From a candidate division Zixibacteria bacterium SM23_73_3 (GTDB lineage: Bacteria > Zixibacteria > MSB-5A5 > SM1-73): a DNA stretch of 38,613 nucleotides. The notes beneath the pieces are model-generated. The model did no database searches. It saw only the letters and a list, made by a program, of their open reading frames with translations, and was not told the origin of the DNA. The stretch's first letter is position 1, and the number at the start of each line of letters is the position of its first letter. Location of the stretch: the NCBI GenBank assembly GCA_001304155.1, contig LJUX01000008.1, positions 1 to 38,613 on the forward strand. The letters run 5' to 3'. Positions 32,797-38,613 of the stretch are shown one piece after another. The translations under genes were made by a program, and so were the position numbers.

Positions 32797-32940
32797 TTAC
32801 TTCTTTTCCTCTTTCATTCTTCTAACGCTGTTGGACAGGCATTTGGGGCAGGCGCGTTCCACCATGGGTCCTTTTGGGTCAAAGGGCATCTTAAACTCAT
32901 GCCCGCATCTTAAACATTTAAAAGTTGCTTCCTCTGCCAT
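32797..32940 (-). CDS. 47-residue zinc-ribbon protein downstream of hdrA-mvhD
   Basis: This mini-gene starts at ATG 32940 with GGAG 8 bases upstream and stops at TAA 32797. The product begins MAEEATFKCLRCGHEF and holds a second knuckle ERACPKCLSNSVRR, so CxxC-x18-CxxC, a typical zinc ribbon or rubredoxin-like site, and ends with a charged tail (MKEEKK). There is no signal peptide. It follows the HdrA-MvhD gene by 157 bases (with a repeat between) and precedes the unit's terminator. It might be an accessory or regulatory factor, but nothing beyond metal binding is supported. Small FmdB-like ribbons of this size are common next to redox operons. Confidence 0.8.
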   Translation of the reverse strand: MAEEATFKCLRCGHEFKMPFDPKGPMVERACPKCLSNSVRRMKEEKK

Positions 32941-32992
32941 TAGGATTTCTCCAAATTAATTACAAAATTCTTTTTCAGAAACGCTTTAATAT

Positions 32993-33060
32993 CGCGTAGC
33001 CAAGCCTTTATGGCTTGGCACCGAGGGCTTGCCCTGAAGGAATAAACCCTCGGCTACGCG
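32993..33060. repeat. Three-armed palindromic repeat
   Basis: An outer stem CGCGTAGCC (32993-33001) and GGCTACGCG (33052-33060) encloses two arms: CCAAGCC/GGCTTGG (33000-33018) and CCGAGGG/CCCTCGG (33021-33053). The whole folds as a Y-shaped structure. It sits between hdrA-mvhD and the zinc-ribbon gene. Confidence 0.7.
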
Positions 33061-33097
33061 TGTTATTTCAATAAATTAAAACAGTTTCAAACCAGAT

Positions 33098-34456
33098 TTA
33101 CACCGCGGCTTTTTCCGCCTTGGCTCTGTCGGCCGTCAGCTTGGCCAGTCTTTTTTCCTTTTTGAATTTGAGATCTTTAAGCGCCTTTTTGGTGAATTCA
33201 ATCTCCTCTTTGGTGACCTTTTTCCTCATCTCCTCAAGCTCTCTCATCACCTTGGCAAACTTCTGTCCCTCTGCCGCGCTGATCCACTCTAACTGAAGCC
33301 TTTCCGGTCTTATACCCATTTTCTCTAACTTATCCCATAGCTTCTCCACTCGTTTCTGAGTCCAACGGTTGGCGTCGATGTAGTGGCAATCGGCGAAATG
33401 ACATCCGGAGACCAAAACAATGGGTGCTCCCAGCTTGAAGGCATACAGCACGAATTCCTCATCCACCCTTCCGGAACACATAGTCCGGATAATCCTCTGA
33501 TTGGGAGGATACTGCAGACGAGAGATTCCAGCGAAATCCGCACCCTGATAGGAACACCAGTTGCAGGCAAACACCACCGTCTTCTCTTCAGGATCTTCCT
33601 CCAAGATGGCTTCTATCTGGGAGATGATCTGATCATCGGTGAAATGTCGCATGGTGACTGCGCCAAAAGGACATTCCGCCCCACAAGTGCCACATCCGGC
33701 ACAGGCGGCTTCAATAATCTCCGCTGGCATCTTCTTCTCCCGATCTACCTCGATGCACTTATAGGGACAAGCACGGTAGCAGATCTCGCAGGCGGTACAC
33801 ATGTCCTTGTCCACCATGGAGGTTATTGCCTCCACCTTAATTCTGTCCGCATTCAGGATGATCTCCGCCCTGGCAGAAGCGGCTCCGGCCTGGGTGACGC
33901 TGTCTTTAACGTCTTTGGGGAACTCGGCACAACCGGCAAAGAAAACCCCTTTCGTCGGAGCATCCACCGGTTTGAGCTTGGGGTGGGACTCCATGAAGAA
34001 TCCATCCGCGGTGCGGGAAAGGGTCAAGAGTTTCTGAATGGTGGCTCCATCCTGCCGGGGCAAAACACCCACGGACAGCACCAGCATATCCAGCTCGTGC
34101 TGTTCCACCTCACCGGTGGTGGTGTTCTCCACACTGATTATTAAATTCTTGGTTTTGGGATCTTCCACCACCTCGCCGGGCAAGCCTCTTATGTATTTAA
34201 CCCCCGCCTCCTTGCTTCTTCTAAAGAGATCCTCGAAAGCTTTACCAAAAGCCCGAATGTCCATGTAGAAAACTTTTATATCAATATCAGGATAATGGTC
34301 TTTCAATAGCACCGAATCCTTAATGGTGTTCATGCAGCAGATATTGGAGCAATAGCGATTGCCTCTTTTTTCCGATCTTGAGCCCACACATTGAATAAAT
34401 CCGATGGTCTTGGGGGTTTCATGATCGGTGGGACGGATGAAATGTCCCTGCACGAT
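33098..34456 (-). CDS. hdrA: HdrA C-terminal part fused to MvhD (frame-shifted continuation)
   Basis: This frame encodes the second half of heterodisulfide reductase subunit A and a C-terminal MvhD (methyl-viologen hydrogenase delta) domain. Similarity starts around 34456 (QGHFIRPTDHETPKTIGFIQCVGSR), though the frame stays open to a GTG at 34501. Then come YCSNICCMNTIKDSVLLKDH, VFYMDIRAFGKAFED, FAD/NAD-fold strands (DMLVLSVGVLPRQDG, GVFFAGCAEFPKDVKDSV), and two 4Fe-4S motifs (CTACEICYRACP, CAGCGTCGAECP). MvhD begins at VVFACNWCSYQGADFAG and has IRTMCSGRVDEEFV, VSGCHFADCHY and LEWISAAEGQKF. Compared with family members, about 50 residues between this part and the upstream part are absent and the frame changes by one. 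The protein would pass electrons from HdrA flavin to a partner dehydrogenase. The C terminus is basic and Lys/Ala-rich. Confidence 0.88.
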   Translation of the reverse strand: MVQGHFIRPTDHETPKTIGFIQCVGSRSEKRGNRYCSNICCMNTIKDSVLLKDHYPDIDIKVFYMDIRAFGKAFEDLFRRSKEAGVKYIRGLPGEVVEDPKTKNLIISVENTTTGEVEQHELDMLVLSVGVLPRQDGATIQKLLTLSRTADGFFMESHPKLKPVDAPTKGVFFAGCAEFPKDVKDSVTQAGAASARAEIILNADRIKVEAITSMVDKDMCTACEICYRACPYKCIEVDREKKMPAEIIEAACAGCGTCGAECPFGAVTMRHFTDDQIISQIEAILEEDPEEKTVVFACNWCSYQGADFAGISRLQYPPNQRIIRTMCSGRVDEEFVLYAFKLGAPIVLVSGCHFADCHYIDANRWTQKRVEKLWDKLEKMGIRPERLQLEWISAAEGQKFAKVMRELEEMRKKVTKEEIEFTKKALKDLKFKKEKRLAKLTADRAKAEKAAV

Positions 34457-35453
34457 CGATGAACTCATCCTGCGCATCATAGTCGATGCATTTTTTCTCA
34501 CACACTTCCAGACATTTTCCGCAGGCGATGGGATTGTTACCCAAACAGTCCTCCATGTTTATCACGTAGGCGGAAGGAACGGCCTGAGGCAGCTGCATAT
34601 AGATGGCTTTGCGCGAAGAAAAGCCCTGTTGAAATTCATCCGGCACTGCCACCGGGCAGACCTTGAAACATTCCGCGCAGGCATTGCACTCATTCTCGTC
34701 CACGTATCTTGCCTTTTTTCTCACCTTTACTTTGAAATTCCCCACGTACCCTGAGACTTCCTCAAGTTCGGAATAGGTCAAAAGCTTAATTCTGGGATGT
34801 CGACCGACATCCATCATCTTCGGTCCCAGAATTCATATGGAGCAGTCCATGGTGGGATAGGTTTTATCTAAAGCCGCCATTATACCGCCTATGGACGGAT
34901 CCTTCTCCACCAGATAGACCTGAATGCCAGCGTCTGCCAAGTCTAAGGATGCCTGAATGCCTGCCACCCCGCCGCCGACAACCAAAGCTGCTTTGGTGAC
35001 CGGAACCGTTTTTTCTATCTGTGGCTGCAGATTCCTTGCCCTTGCCACGCCGATCTTCACCATATCTTTGGCTTTTTCTGTGGCTTCCTTCCGGTCATGC
35101 AGGTGCACCCAGCTACAGTGTTCTCTTAGGTTCACCATTTCAAAAAGATAGGGATTCAATCCGACATCAGCCACGCAGGCTCTGAAGGTGGGTTCATGCA
35201 TCAAGGGTGAGCAGGATGCCACCACCACCCGATTCAGATCATTTTCCTTGATATACCTTTTGATCTCGTTCTGTCCCGGGTCTGCGCAGGTATACTTGTT
35301 TAGAACCGATACCGCCACGTCCGGCAGGGTTTCGCCATATTTGCGCACCTCTTCGCAGTCCAGCGATCCGGCAATGTTAAGTCCGCATTCGCAGACAAAC
35401 ACTCCCACTCTTAATTCATTTTCCTTTCCTAACTTTTTCTTATCAGCTGCCAC
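34419..35453 (-). CDS. hdrA: HdrA N-terminal part, predicted selenoprotein (TGA at 34833-34835 read as Sec)
   Basis: This is the first half of HdrA, the flavin/Fe-S core of heterodisulfide reductase complexes. GTG 35453 is the start because AGGAGG lies exactly 6 bases upstream. Residues 15-150 are the N-terminal domain (VGVFVCECGLNIAGS, YTCADPGQNEIK, VVASCSPLMHEPTFR, REHCSWVH); VVGGGVAGIQASLDLADAG is the FAD site. Codon 207 is TGA in the context MDCSI-TGA-ILGPKMMDVGRHP; the family has Cys there (DCSxCILxPKM). Translation continues in frame through VGNFKVKVRKK and two ferredoxin motifs (CNACAECFKVCP, CGKCLEVCEKKC) to a stop at 34419. A SECIS-like hairpin directly follows the TGA. After about 34460 the last dozen residues are out of frame, so the natural product should continue into the fragment at 33098. 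Confidence 0.85.
34789..34832 (-). promoter_or_regulatory. SECIS-like hairpin immediately after the in-frame TGA
   Basis: On the minus strand, starting at the base after TGA, a lower stem ATTCTG (34827-34832) pairs with CAGAAT (34789-34794). A perfect upper stem GGATGTC (34806-34812) / GACATCC (34795-34801) carries the tetraloop GGTC (34802-34805). The loop starts 28 bases past the TGA, inside the 16-37 base range known for bacterial SECIS elements, and GGUC is the loop of the E. coli fdhF SECIS. An alternative fold with a longer lower stem (9 bp, 34824-34832 with 34789-34797) is also possible. Confidence 0.75.
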
Positions 35454-35481
35454 GTTCAACCTCCTGAGCTTTCATCTACAT

Positions 35482-35490
35482 ATCGAATAG
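35482..35490 (-). promoter_or_regulatory. Possible third copy of the ArsR-type half-motif upstream of hdrA
   Basis: The core CTATTCGAT of the ArsR operator-like site 1 recurs here in the promoter region, about 29 bases before the hdrA start codon. Only nine bases match, and a chance match in a window this size is quite possible. Confidence 0.25.
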
Positions 35491-35562
35491 TCAAAAACTT
35501 TATTCTTATCTAACTGCTACGAATTCTCCGTTTGGTTCAACGAGTCCCATTTTTAATTGAAT

Positions 35563-35626
35563 CGTAGGGACAACCCTTGTGGTTGTCCGAAATCAGTGGC
35601 GGACAAAGACGAGCCCTGCCCCTACG
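35563..35626. repeat. GTAGGG-type palindromic intergenic repeat
   Basis: CGTAGGG (35563-35569) pairs with CCCTACG (35620-35626); inside is GGACAACC-cttgt-GGTTGTCC (35568-35588). This GTAGGG...CCCTAC layout is common between genes in many uncultivated bacterial genomes. It occupies the gap between hdrA and the flavoprotein gene. Confidence 0.7.
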
Positions 35627-35657
35627 AGAAAATATTACTTTTCAGATAAACCTCCTC

Positions 35658-36089
35658 TTAAGGTTCATAGGTCTTCATTCCGCTTTCAAAACTTTCCCAC
35701 CATTCAACCTGCTTGATGTTGATCCTTAAGACGCAATAATCCTCTGATTCCGGGCCATCAGGCCAGAATTGCAAGGGATCATAAGAGGCCAGCCCCCAAA
35801 CCCTCTTTTTCTGCTCCATGTCTTCAACAATCTCAGCCTCGCCGATTATGGTGGCAGCTTTTTCCCCCTGCGGCTGCTGAACAAAGGCCAGGCTCACCTT
35901 TGGGTTCTTTTTCAGTTGCTGGACCTTTCTGGAGGCAGCGGAGGTAGCCACCCACACGGACATATCGTCTTCCACCATGGCAGAAACCGGCCGAACTCTT
36001 GGCTGGTCGCCATCGCTGGTAGCGAAAAAGGAGAAGTTGCTGGCCTTCTTCATGATCTCAACTATTTTTTGCTTGTCAGTAGTTGCCAT
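35658..36089 (-). CDS. Pyridoxamine-5'-phosphate-oxidase-fold flavin-binding protein
   Basis: A 143-residue protein of the split-barrel FMN-binding (PNPOx-like) superfamily. ATG 36089 follows GAGG. The pattern is ASNFSFFATSDGDQPRVRPVSAMVEDDMSVWVATSAASRKVQQLKKNPKVSLAFVQQ, which is the usual strand order of the general-stress-protein/PNPOx-like group: RVRPV contacts flavin phosphate and TSAASRKVQQLKKNP is the loop-helix after strand 4. The C-terminal FWPDGPESEDYCVLRINIKQVEWWES completes the barrel. Such proteins bind FMN, F420 or heme and often reduce small molecules, but PNPOx activity itself is unlikely. It lies between Hdr genes, 35 bases downstream of the YPECC protein gene, and could share their transcript. 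Confidence 0.9.
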   Translation of the reverse strand: MATTDKQKIVEIMKKASNFSFFATSDGDQPRVRPVSAMVEDDMSVWVATSAASRKVQQLKKNPKVSLAFVQQPQGEKAATIIGEAEIVEDMEQKKRVWGLASYDPLQFWPDGPESEDYCVLRINIKQVEWWESFESGMKTYEP

Positions 36090-36124
36090 CTAATGAGCCT
36101 CTCTTTGTTTTTTTGTGGTTTCGT

Positions 36125-37123
36125 TTATTCCGAGAGTACTGAATCCAGTTCAACTGGGTTCACGACTCCGTTGATACCTTCCTTTGCCTCATAGGCAAAA
36201 CTGCCATGCTCCATGAAATGCAGTGCAAGGATGTCGACGCAGATTGAGGCATTACTCTGCAGGTTGGTTATCTCGACGTAGCCCATGTTCACAGTCTCAC
36301 CACACTTCGAGCAGGTGTAGAGACCATACATATTCCTGTATTTCACTTGTACCCACTCGATCGAATCGGGACAGTTCTGTATGGTGTTCCACATGCTCTT
36401 CGCCAGTTGAGGACCGTCAGGAACACCATCGCGATCGGTGTCTCTTTTAAACGGATTCAATCGGAAATGGGCTTCCCATTCGTCCTTTAGGTAGTCCTGA
36501 TCTGCGTCTTTCTCCAGAGCTATCCAGTGCATGTCGGTCTCTGGCTTTGGGTTGGTGGACTTATGTCCGCAGCCCGTTAGCAGAAGACAGGACGCCAATC
36601 CCATGCAGGTAACGAGTTCTGTAATTTGCCTTCTACTGACTTTCTTCGCGTGGCATTCCAACTGCAGCCGCTTGGCCTCTTCGTGTGCGCTTCTGTATCT
36701 GGGCAGCAATCCCGGTGTCATTTTACAGTTAGGACAGGCCCAGTAAAACAAGATTTCTTGGTCTTCGCTGGCTAACCCATTGGGCAGGTAACCGTGTGTG
36801 GCAAACGACTTCACACAACATTCTGGATAGCCAAACAATTTCCCCTCCAATAGAGCAGTATTAAAGGAGTTGTCTACGCGCCTTCTCTCGAAGGCGTCTG
36901 CATAGGCTTCTATCGGCTCATCGCTTTTGCTGAAAACCAGTTCCTCGATCCTCCGTCCTGATTCAAGCCGACGCTCGATGGACCGTGATTTAAGGCCTAA
37001 GGACTTGAGGGCTTTAATCTCGCTGGGTCCAAACTCCTTCTCCCAGCGGCTGAGTGGTTTGACCTGCCTTTTTGTCAGCAGTGCCAGGTAAAGCAGGTCA
37101 AACTCTGTGCTTTTTAACCTCAT
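36125..37123 (-). CDS. Composite protein: YPECC domain, lipobox-like segment and Ca-binding repeat
   Basis: A 332-residue protein starting at ATG 37123 behind AGGAGGTG. Residues 1-165 are soluble-looking and contain LFGYPECCVKSFATHGYLPNG and YWACPNCKMTPG, resembling the YPxCC motif of the DUF483-type proteins, an uncharacterised family. At about residues 175-192 a hydrophobic stretch ends in a lipobox-like LLTGC (VTCMGLASCLLLTGCGHKS), but far from an N terminus. This is followed by DADQDYLKDEWEAHFRLNPFKRDTDRDGVPDG, a thrombospondin-type-3/EF-hand-like Ca loop, and a CxxC pair (YTCSKCGETVNMGY). A possible reading is a fusion of a small cytosolic gene with a lipoprotein gene. The function is unknown. 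It sits between the HdrC/B-like and flavoprotein genes. Confidence 0.65.
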   Translation of the reverse strand: MRLKSTEFDLLYLALLTKRQVKPLSRWEKEFGPSEIKALKSLGLKSRSIERRLESGRRIEELVFSKSDEPIEAYADAFERRRVDNSFNTALLEGKLFGYPECCVKSFATHGYLPNGLASEDQEILFYWACPNCKMTPGLLPRYRSAHEEAKRLQLECHAKKVSRRQITELVTCMGLASCLLLTGCGHKSTNPKPETDMHWIALEKDADQDYLKDEWEAHFRLNPFKRDTDRDGVPDGPQLAKSMWNTIQNCPDSIEWVQVKYRNMYGLYTCSKCGETVNMGYVEITNLQSNASICVDILALHFMEHGSFAYEAKEGINGVVNPVELDSVLSE

Positions 37124-37176
37124 GATTGCACCTCCTGGCAAGTGGTTTTCTGCCTCCCCTAATTATCTACGAACCA

Positions 37177-38316
37177 TTATGCCAAAGCATCAGCAAACAA
37201 TGTGGTCAAATCGATGATCTTTATCTTATCCTCTTCCGGATACCCTTCAGCATTCTGGGTACACGAAAAATGAATCTGGCATTTGGGGCAGGCGGTGATC
37301 AAAACGTCTGCTCCAGTATTCTTTGCTTCTTTCAATCTATTTGCCTGGATCATCCTCGAGTATGCGTCACAGTTAACCCAGGAGGAGGTGCCGCAGCAGA
37401 TGGCATTCTTTCTGTTCTTGGGCATCTCCACAAGCTCCGCCCCAGTGGCCTTGATCACTTCTCTGGGAGCATCAAATATGCCGTTGAATCTCCCCAGCCT
37501 GCAGGGATCCTGGTAGGTTACCTTTTTTCCCAGCTTTTTCAACTTGGCTTTATTATTGGAAAGCGCTTCGGTGATAACCTCGGATATGTGAAACACCTCA
37601 TAGTCCTGCTTTCCGAACATCTCCGGAGAATCTACTTTCAGAGTGGTCAAACCCTCAGGACAGGAGACCACGATCTTCTTTGCTCCGGATGCTTTTATCA
37701 ATTTAATATTGTGCTCCGCCAGTCTCTTGAAATTCTCCATATCCCCCATCCACAAAAGGTCATGCCCGCAGCATCTCTCGTTGGGCAAGACCTGCGGCTC
37801 GATGCCCAGGAAATTCAATATCTTCAGTGTCGATTTGGCGGACTCAAGGGAATTAGCCTGTATATCAGTGAAAAAGACGTCGAAATAGGGAAGGCATCCC
37901 ACAAAATACAGATATTCGGACTTCTCCGACGTTTTCAAATCCGGGGTTATCCATCCGAGTCTGTTCTGCTTCAGTTCCGGTGAGGTCATGATTTTCATCA
38001 ATGACTGCAAAGCTCCGCCGTGCGAACAGGTGGCTTCCTGGCCATCTCCCTTGGCATCGAATCTGATCAGCCGGGTAAACTGGATGTAGTCAATGTCTGA
38101 AGGGCATTTCTCCTGGCATTGCATACAGGTCAAACAGGACCAAATGGTCTTGTCGGTAAGCAGGTTTTCATTACCGCCGGTTAACGCCTTGGTCAGAAGC
38201 CTTCTGGGAGAAAACTGGCGGTTAACTCTGGAAATGGGACAGATGGCGGTGCATTTTCCGCAATCTAAACAAAGATAAGCTTTTGTTTTTTTGTGAATTT
38301 CTTCTAACATGGGCAT
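37177..38316 (-). CDS. HdrC/HdrB-like (HdrD-type) iron-sulfur heterodisulfide reductase subunit
   Basis: A 379-residue fusion-type subunit. The start is ATG 38316 or ATG 38310; GTG 38319 is also in frame and the ribosome site is weak. The HdrC-like N terminus has two 4Fe-4S motifs, CLDCGKCTAICPISR (about 17-30) and CLTCMQCQEKCPSD (about 62-75). The HdrB-like part has two CCG domains that bind the noncubane 4Fe-4S pair: FVGCLPYF..NERCCGHDLLWMGD..VVSCPEG, and YQDPCRLGRFNG..NAICCGTSSWVNC..TACPKCQIHF. These reduce disulfides or act as electron entry points in Hdr complexes. It should partner the HdrA-MvhD encoded 1.7 kb downstream; the MvhD fragment at the right edge precedes it. Confidence 0.92.
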   Translation of the reverse strand: MPMLEEIHKKTKAYLCLDCGKCTAICPISRVNRQFSPRRLLTKALTGGNENLLTDKTIWSCLTCMQCQEKCPSDIDYIQFTRLIRFDAKGDGQEATCSHGGALQSLMKIMTSPELKQNRLGWITPDLKTSEKSEYLYFVGCLPYFDVFFTDIQANSLESAKSTLKILNFLGIEPQVLPNERCCGHDLLWMGDMENFKRLAEHNIKLIKASGAKKIVVSCPEGLTTLKVDSPEMFGKQDYEVFHISEVITEALSNNKAKLKKLGKKVTYQDPCRLGRFNGIFDAPREVIKATGAELVEMPKNRKNAICCGTSSWVNCDAYSRMIQANRLKEAKNTGADVLITACPKCQIHFSCTQNAEGYPEEDKIKIIDLTTLFADALA

Positions 38317-38424
38317 CACTCAAATTCAAAGATCAAAATTTAAAAAGCAAAATTGCAGTTAAAAATTCAAAATTGAGTACGGTCCAAGTTTGAGACATTT
38401 GGTCGCTGTGACTGGATTTTAATT
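38317..38424. other. AT-rich gap with TTCAAAATT-type repeats
   Basis: Short spacer before the Hdr gene consisting mainly of repeats such as AAATTCAAAATT and AAAATTTAAAAA, with the complementary AATTTTGAATTG at 38428-38439. Such low-complexity sequence is often seen between genes in related genomes; no gene or terminator. Confidence 0.4.
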
Positions 38425-38613
38425 TTAAATTTTGAATTGTAATTTTTCATTTTTATTTCTCATCGGGCTGGGACCCACTTTTTTCACATCCTCCACAAAC
38501 TCCTTGATAAGCTGGGCAAACCTTCCGCCCTCAGCCGCTGAGACCCATTCCAATCTCAGCCTCTCCTCTCCTAAACCTAATAACTTGATCAGTCCTTTGG
38601 TGATTTCGAACCG
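38425..38613 (-). CDS. mvhD: Second MvhD-type hydrogenase delta subunit, C-terminal end (gene runs off window)
   Basis: The last 62 residues of a gene that begins beyond the right edge. The visible part ERLRLEWVSAAEGGRFAQLI matches the MvhD C terminus of the fused protein (ERLQLEWISAAEGQKFAKVM), so this is a separate MvhD copy or the end of another HdrA-MvhD fusion. It ends at TAA 38425 after a short AT-rich tail (MRNKNEKLQFKI) that looks like read-through into low-complexity sequence and may be an abnormal extension. It lies upstream of the HdrC/B-like gene on the same strand with a 108-base gap. Confidence 0.8.
   Translation of the reverse strand, partial: RFEITKGLIKLLGLGEERLRLEWVSAAEGGRFAQLIKEFVEDVKKVGPSPMRNKNEKLQFKI

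Noticed and set aside
33383-34144. 253-codon open frame on the plus strand opposite hdrA-mvhD
   Set aside because: It is antisense to a strongly supported Fe-S protein gene, has a low-complexity product with no recognisable family, and no ribosome site.
34833-34835. TGA in hdrA as an ordinary stop or sequencing error
   Set aside because: The frame resumes with conserved sequence immediately afterwards, the codon aligns with a family Cys, and a SECIS-like hairpin follows. A point mutation cannot be excluded without reads.
37126-37983. 285-codon plus-strand frame opposite the HdrC/B-like gene
   Set aside because: Complementary to CCG-domain codons; no ribosome site and no protein family resemblance.
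1-38613. CRISPR array, prophage, transposase or integrase
   Set aside because: No regularly spaced direct repeats, and no ORF with transposase, integrase or phage structural features was found.

Overview
The window looks like a chromosomal piece of an uncultivated anaerobic bacterium of the FCB group; candidate division Zixibacteria or a close relative is my best guess. The reasons are a PorV/PorQ-type outer-membrane protein, a secreted lamin-tail/clostripain protein ending in a dockerin, a TPR-sigma54 regulator, a DUF2723 membrane protein, Hdr-type electron-transfer genes, and many palindromic repeats between genes. This assignment is inference from gene content; there is no rRNA in the window.

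Layout. Positions 1-2300 hold the end of a 23S rRNA uracil methyltransferase and an alpha-toroid (prenyltransferase-like) protein. Positions 2450-6660 (minus strand) hold a Cys-rich mini-protein, an ArsR-type repressor with two matching operator-like sites, a large TPR-GAF-sigma54 activator and a small secreted protein. Positions 7067-17440 hold a MATE exporter, the dockerin-bearing peptidase, a DUF763 protein with an apparently leaderless promoter, a degenerate HD-GYP membrane protein, ssb and a DUF2723 protein. Positions 17750-27260 (minus strand) hold a thioredoxin, an M32 carboxypeptidase, VanZ, an orphan PTS EIIC/EIID pair, a 30-residue lysine-rich protein beside a GxxExxY protein, a lipid-kinase-like protein, a two-domain parvulin and PorV/PorQ. 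Positions 27480-30512 hold a Cys-rich unknown, dnaG and a tRNA(CAU). Positions 30571-38613 hold repeats, a GNAT acetyltransferase, an NAD-dependent epimerase and a heterodisulfide-reductase region.

The most striking signal is in hdrA. Its reading frame is interrupted by one TGA, exactly where the family has a conserved cysteine. Coding continues in the same frame. The TGA is followed at once by an RNA hairpin with a GGUC tetraloop of the bacterial SECIS kind, so this is very probably a selenocysteine HdrA. About 375 bases further on, the same gene has lost roughly 50 codons and changed frame before running into a fused MvhD domain. That is either a real lesion or an assembly error. With the HdrC/HdrB-like protein and a second MvhD at the right edge, the locus points to Hdr-type, possibly electron-bifurcating, redox chemistry.

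Other notable items are a lysine-rich histone-tail-like peptide with a perfect Shine-Dalgarno and its own terminator, a 47-residue zinc ribbon after hdrA-mvhD, shared operator-like 16-mers at the ArsR locus, paired GTAAC-N6-GTTAC sites upstream of the GxxExxY gene, and near-identical 28-bp repeats flanking the GNAT gene.
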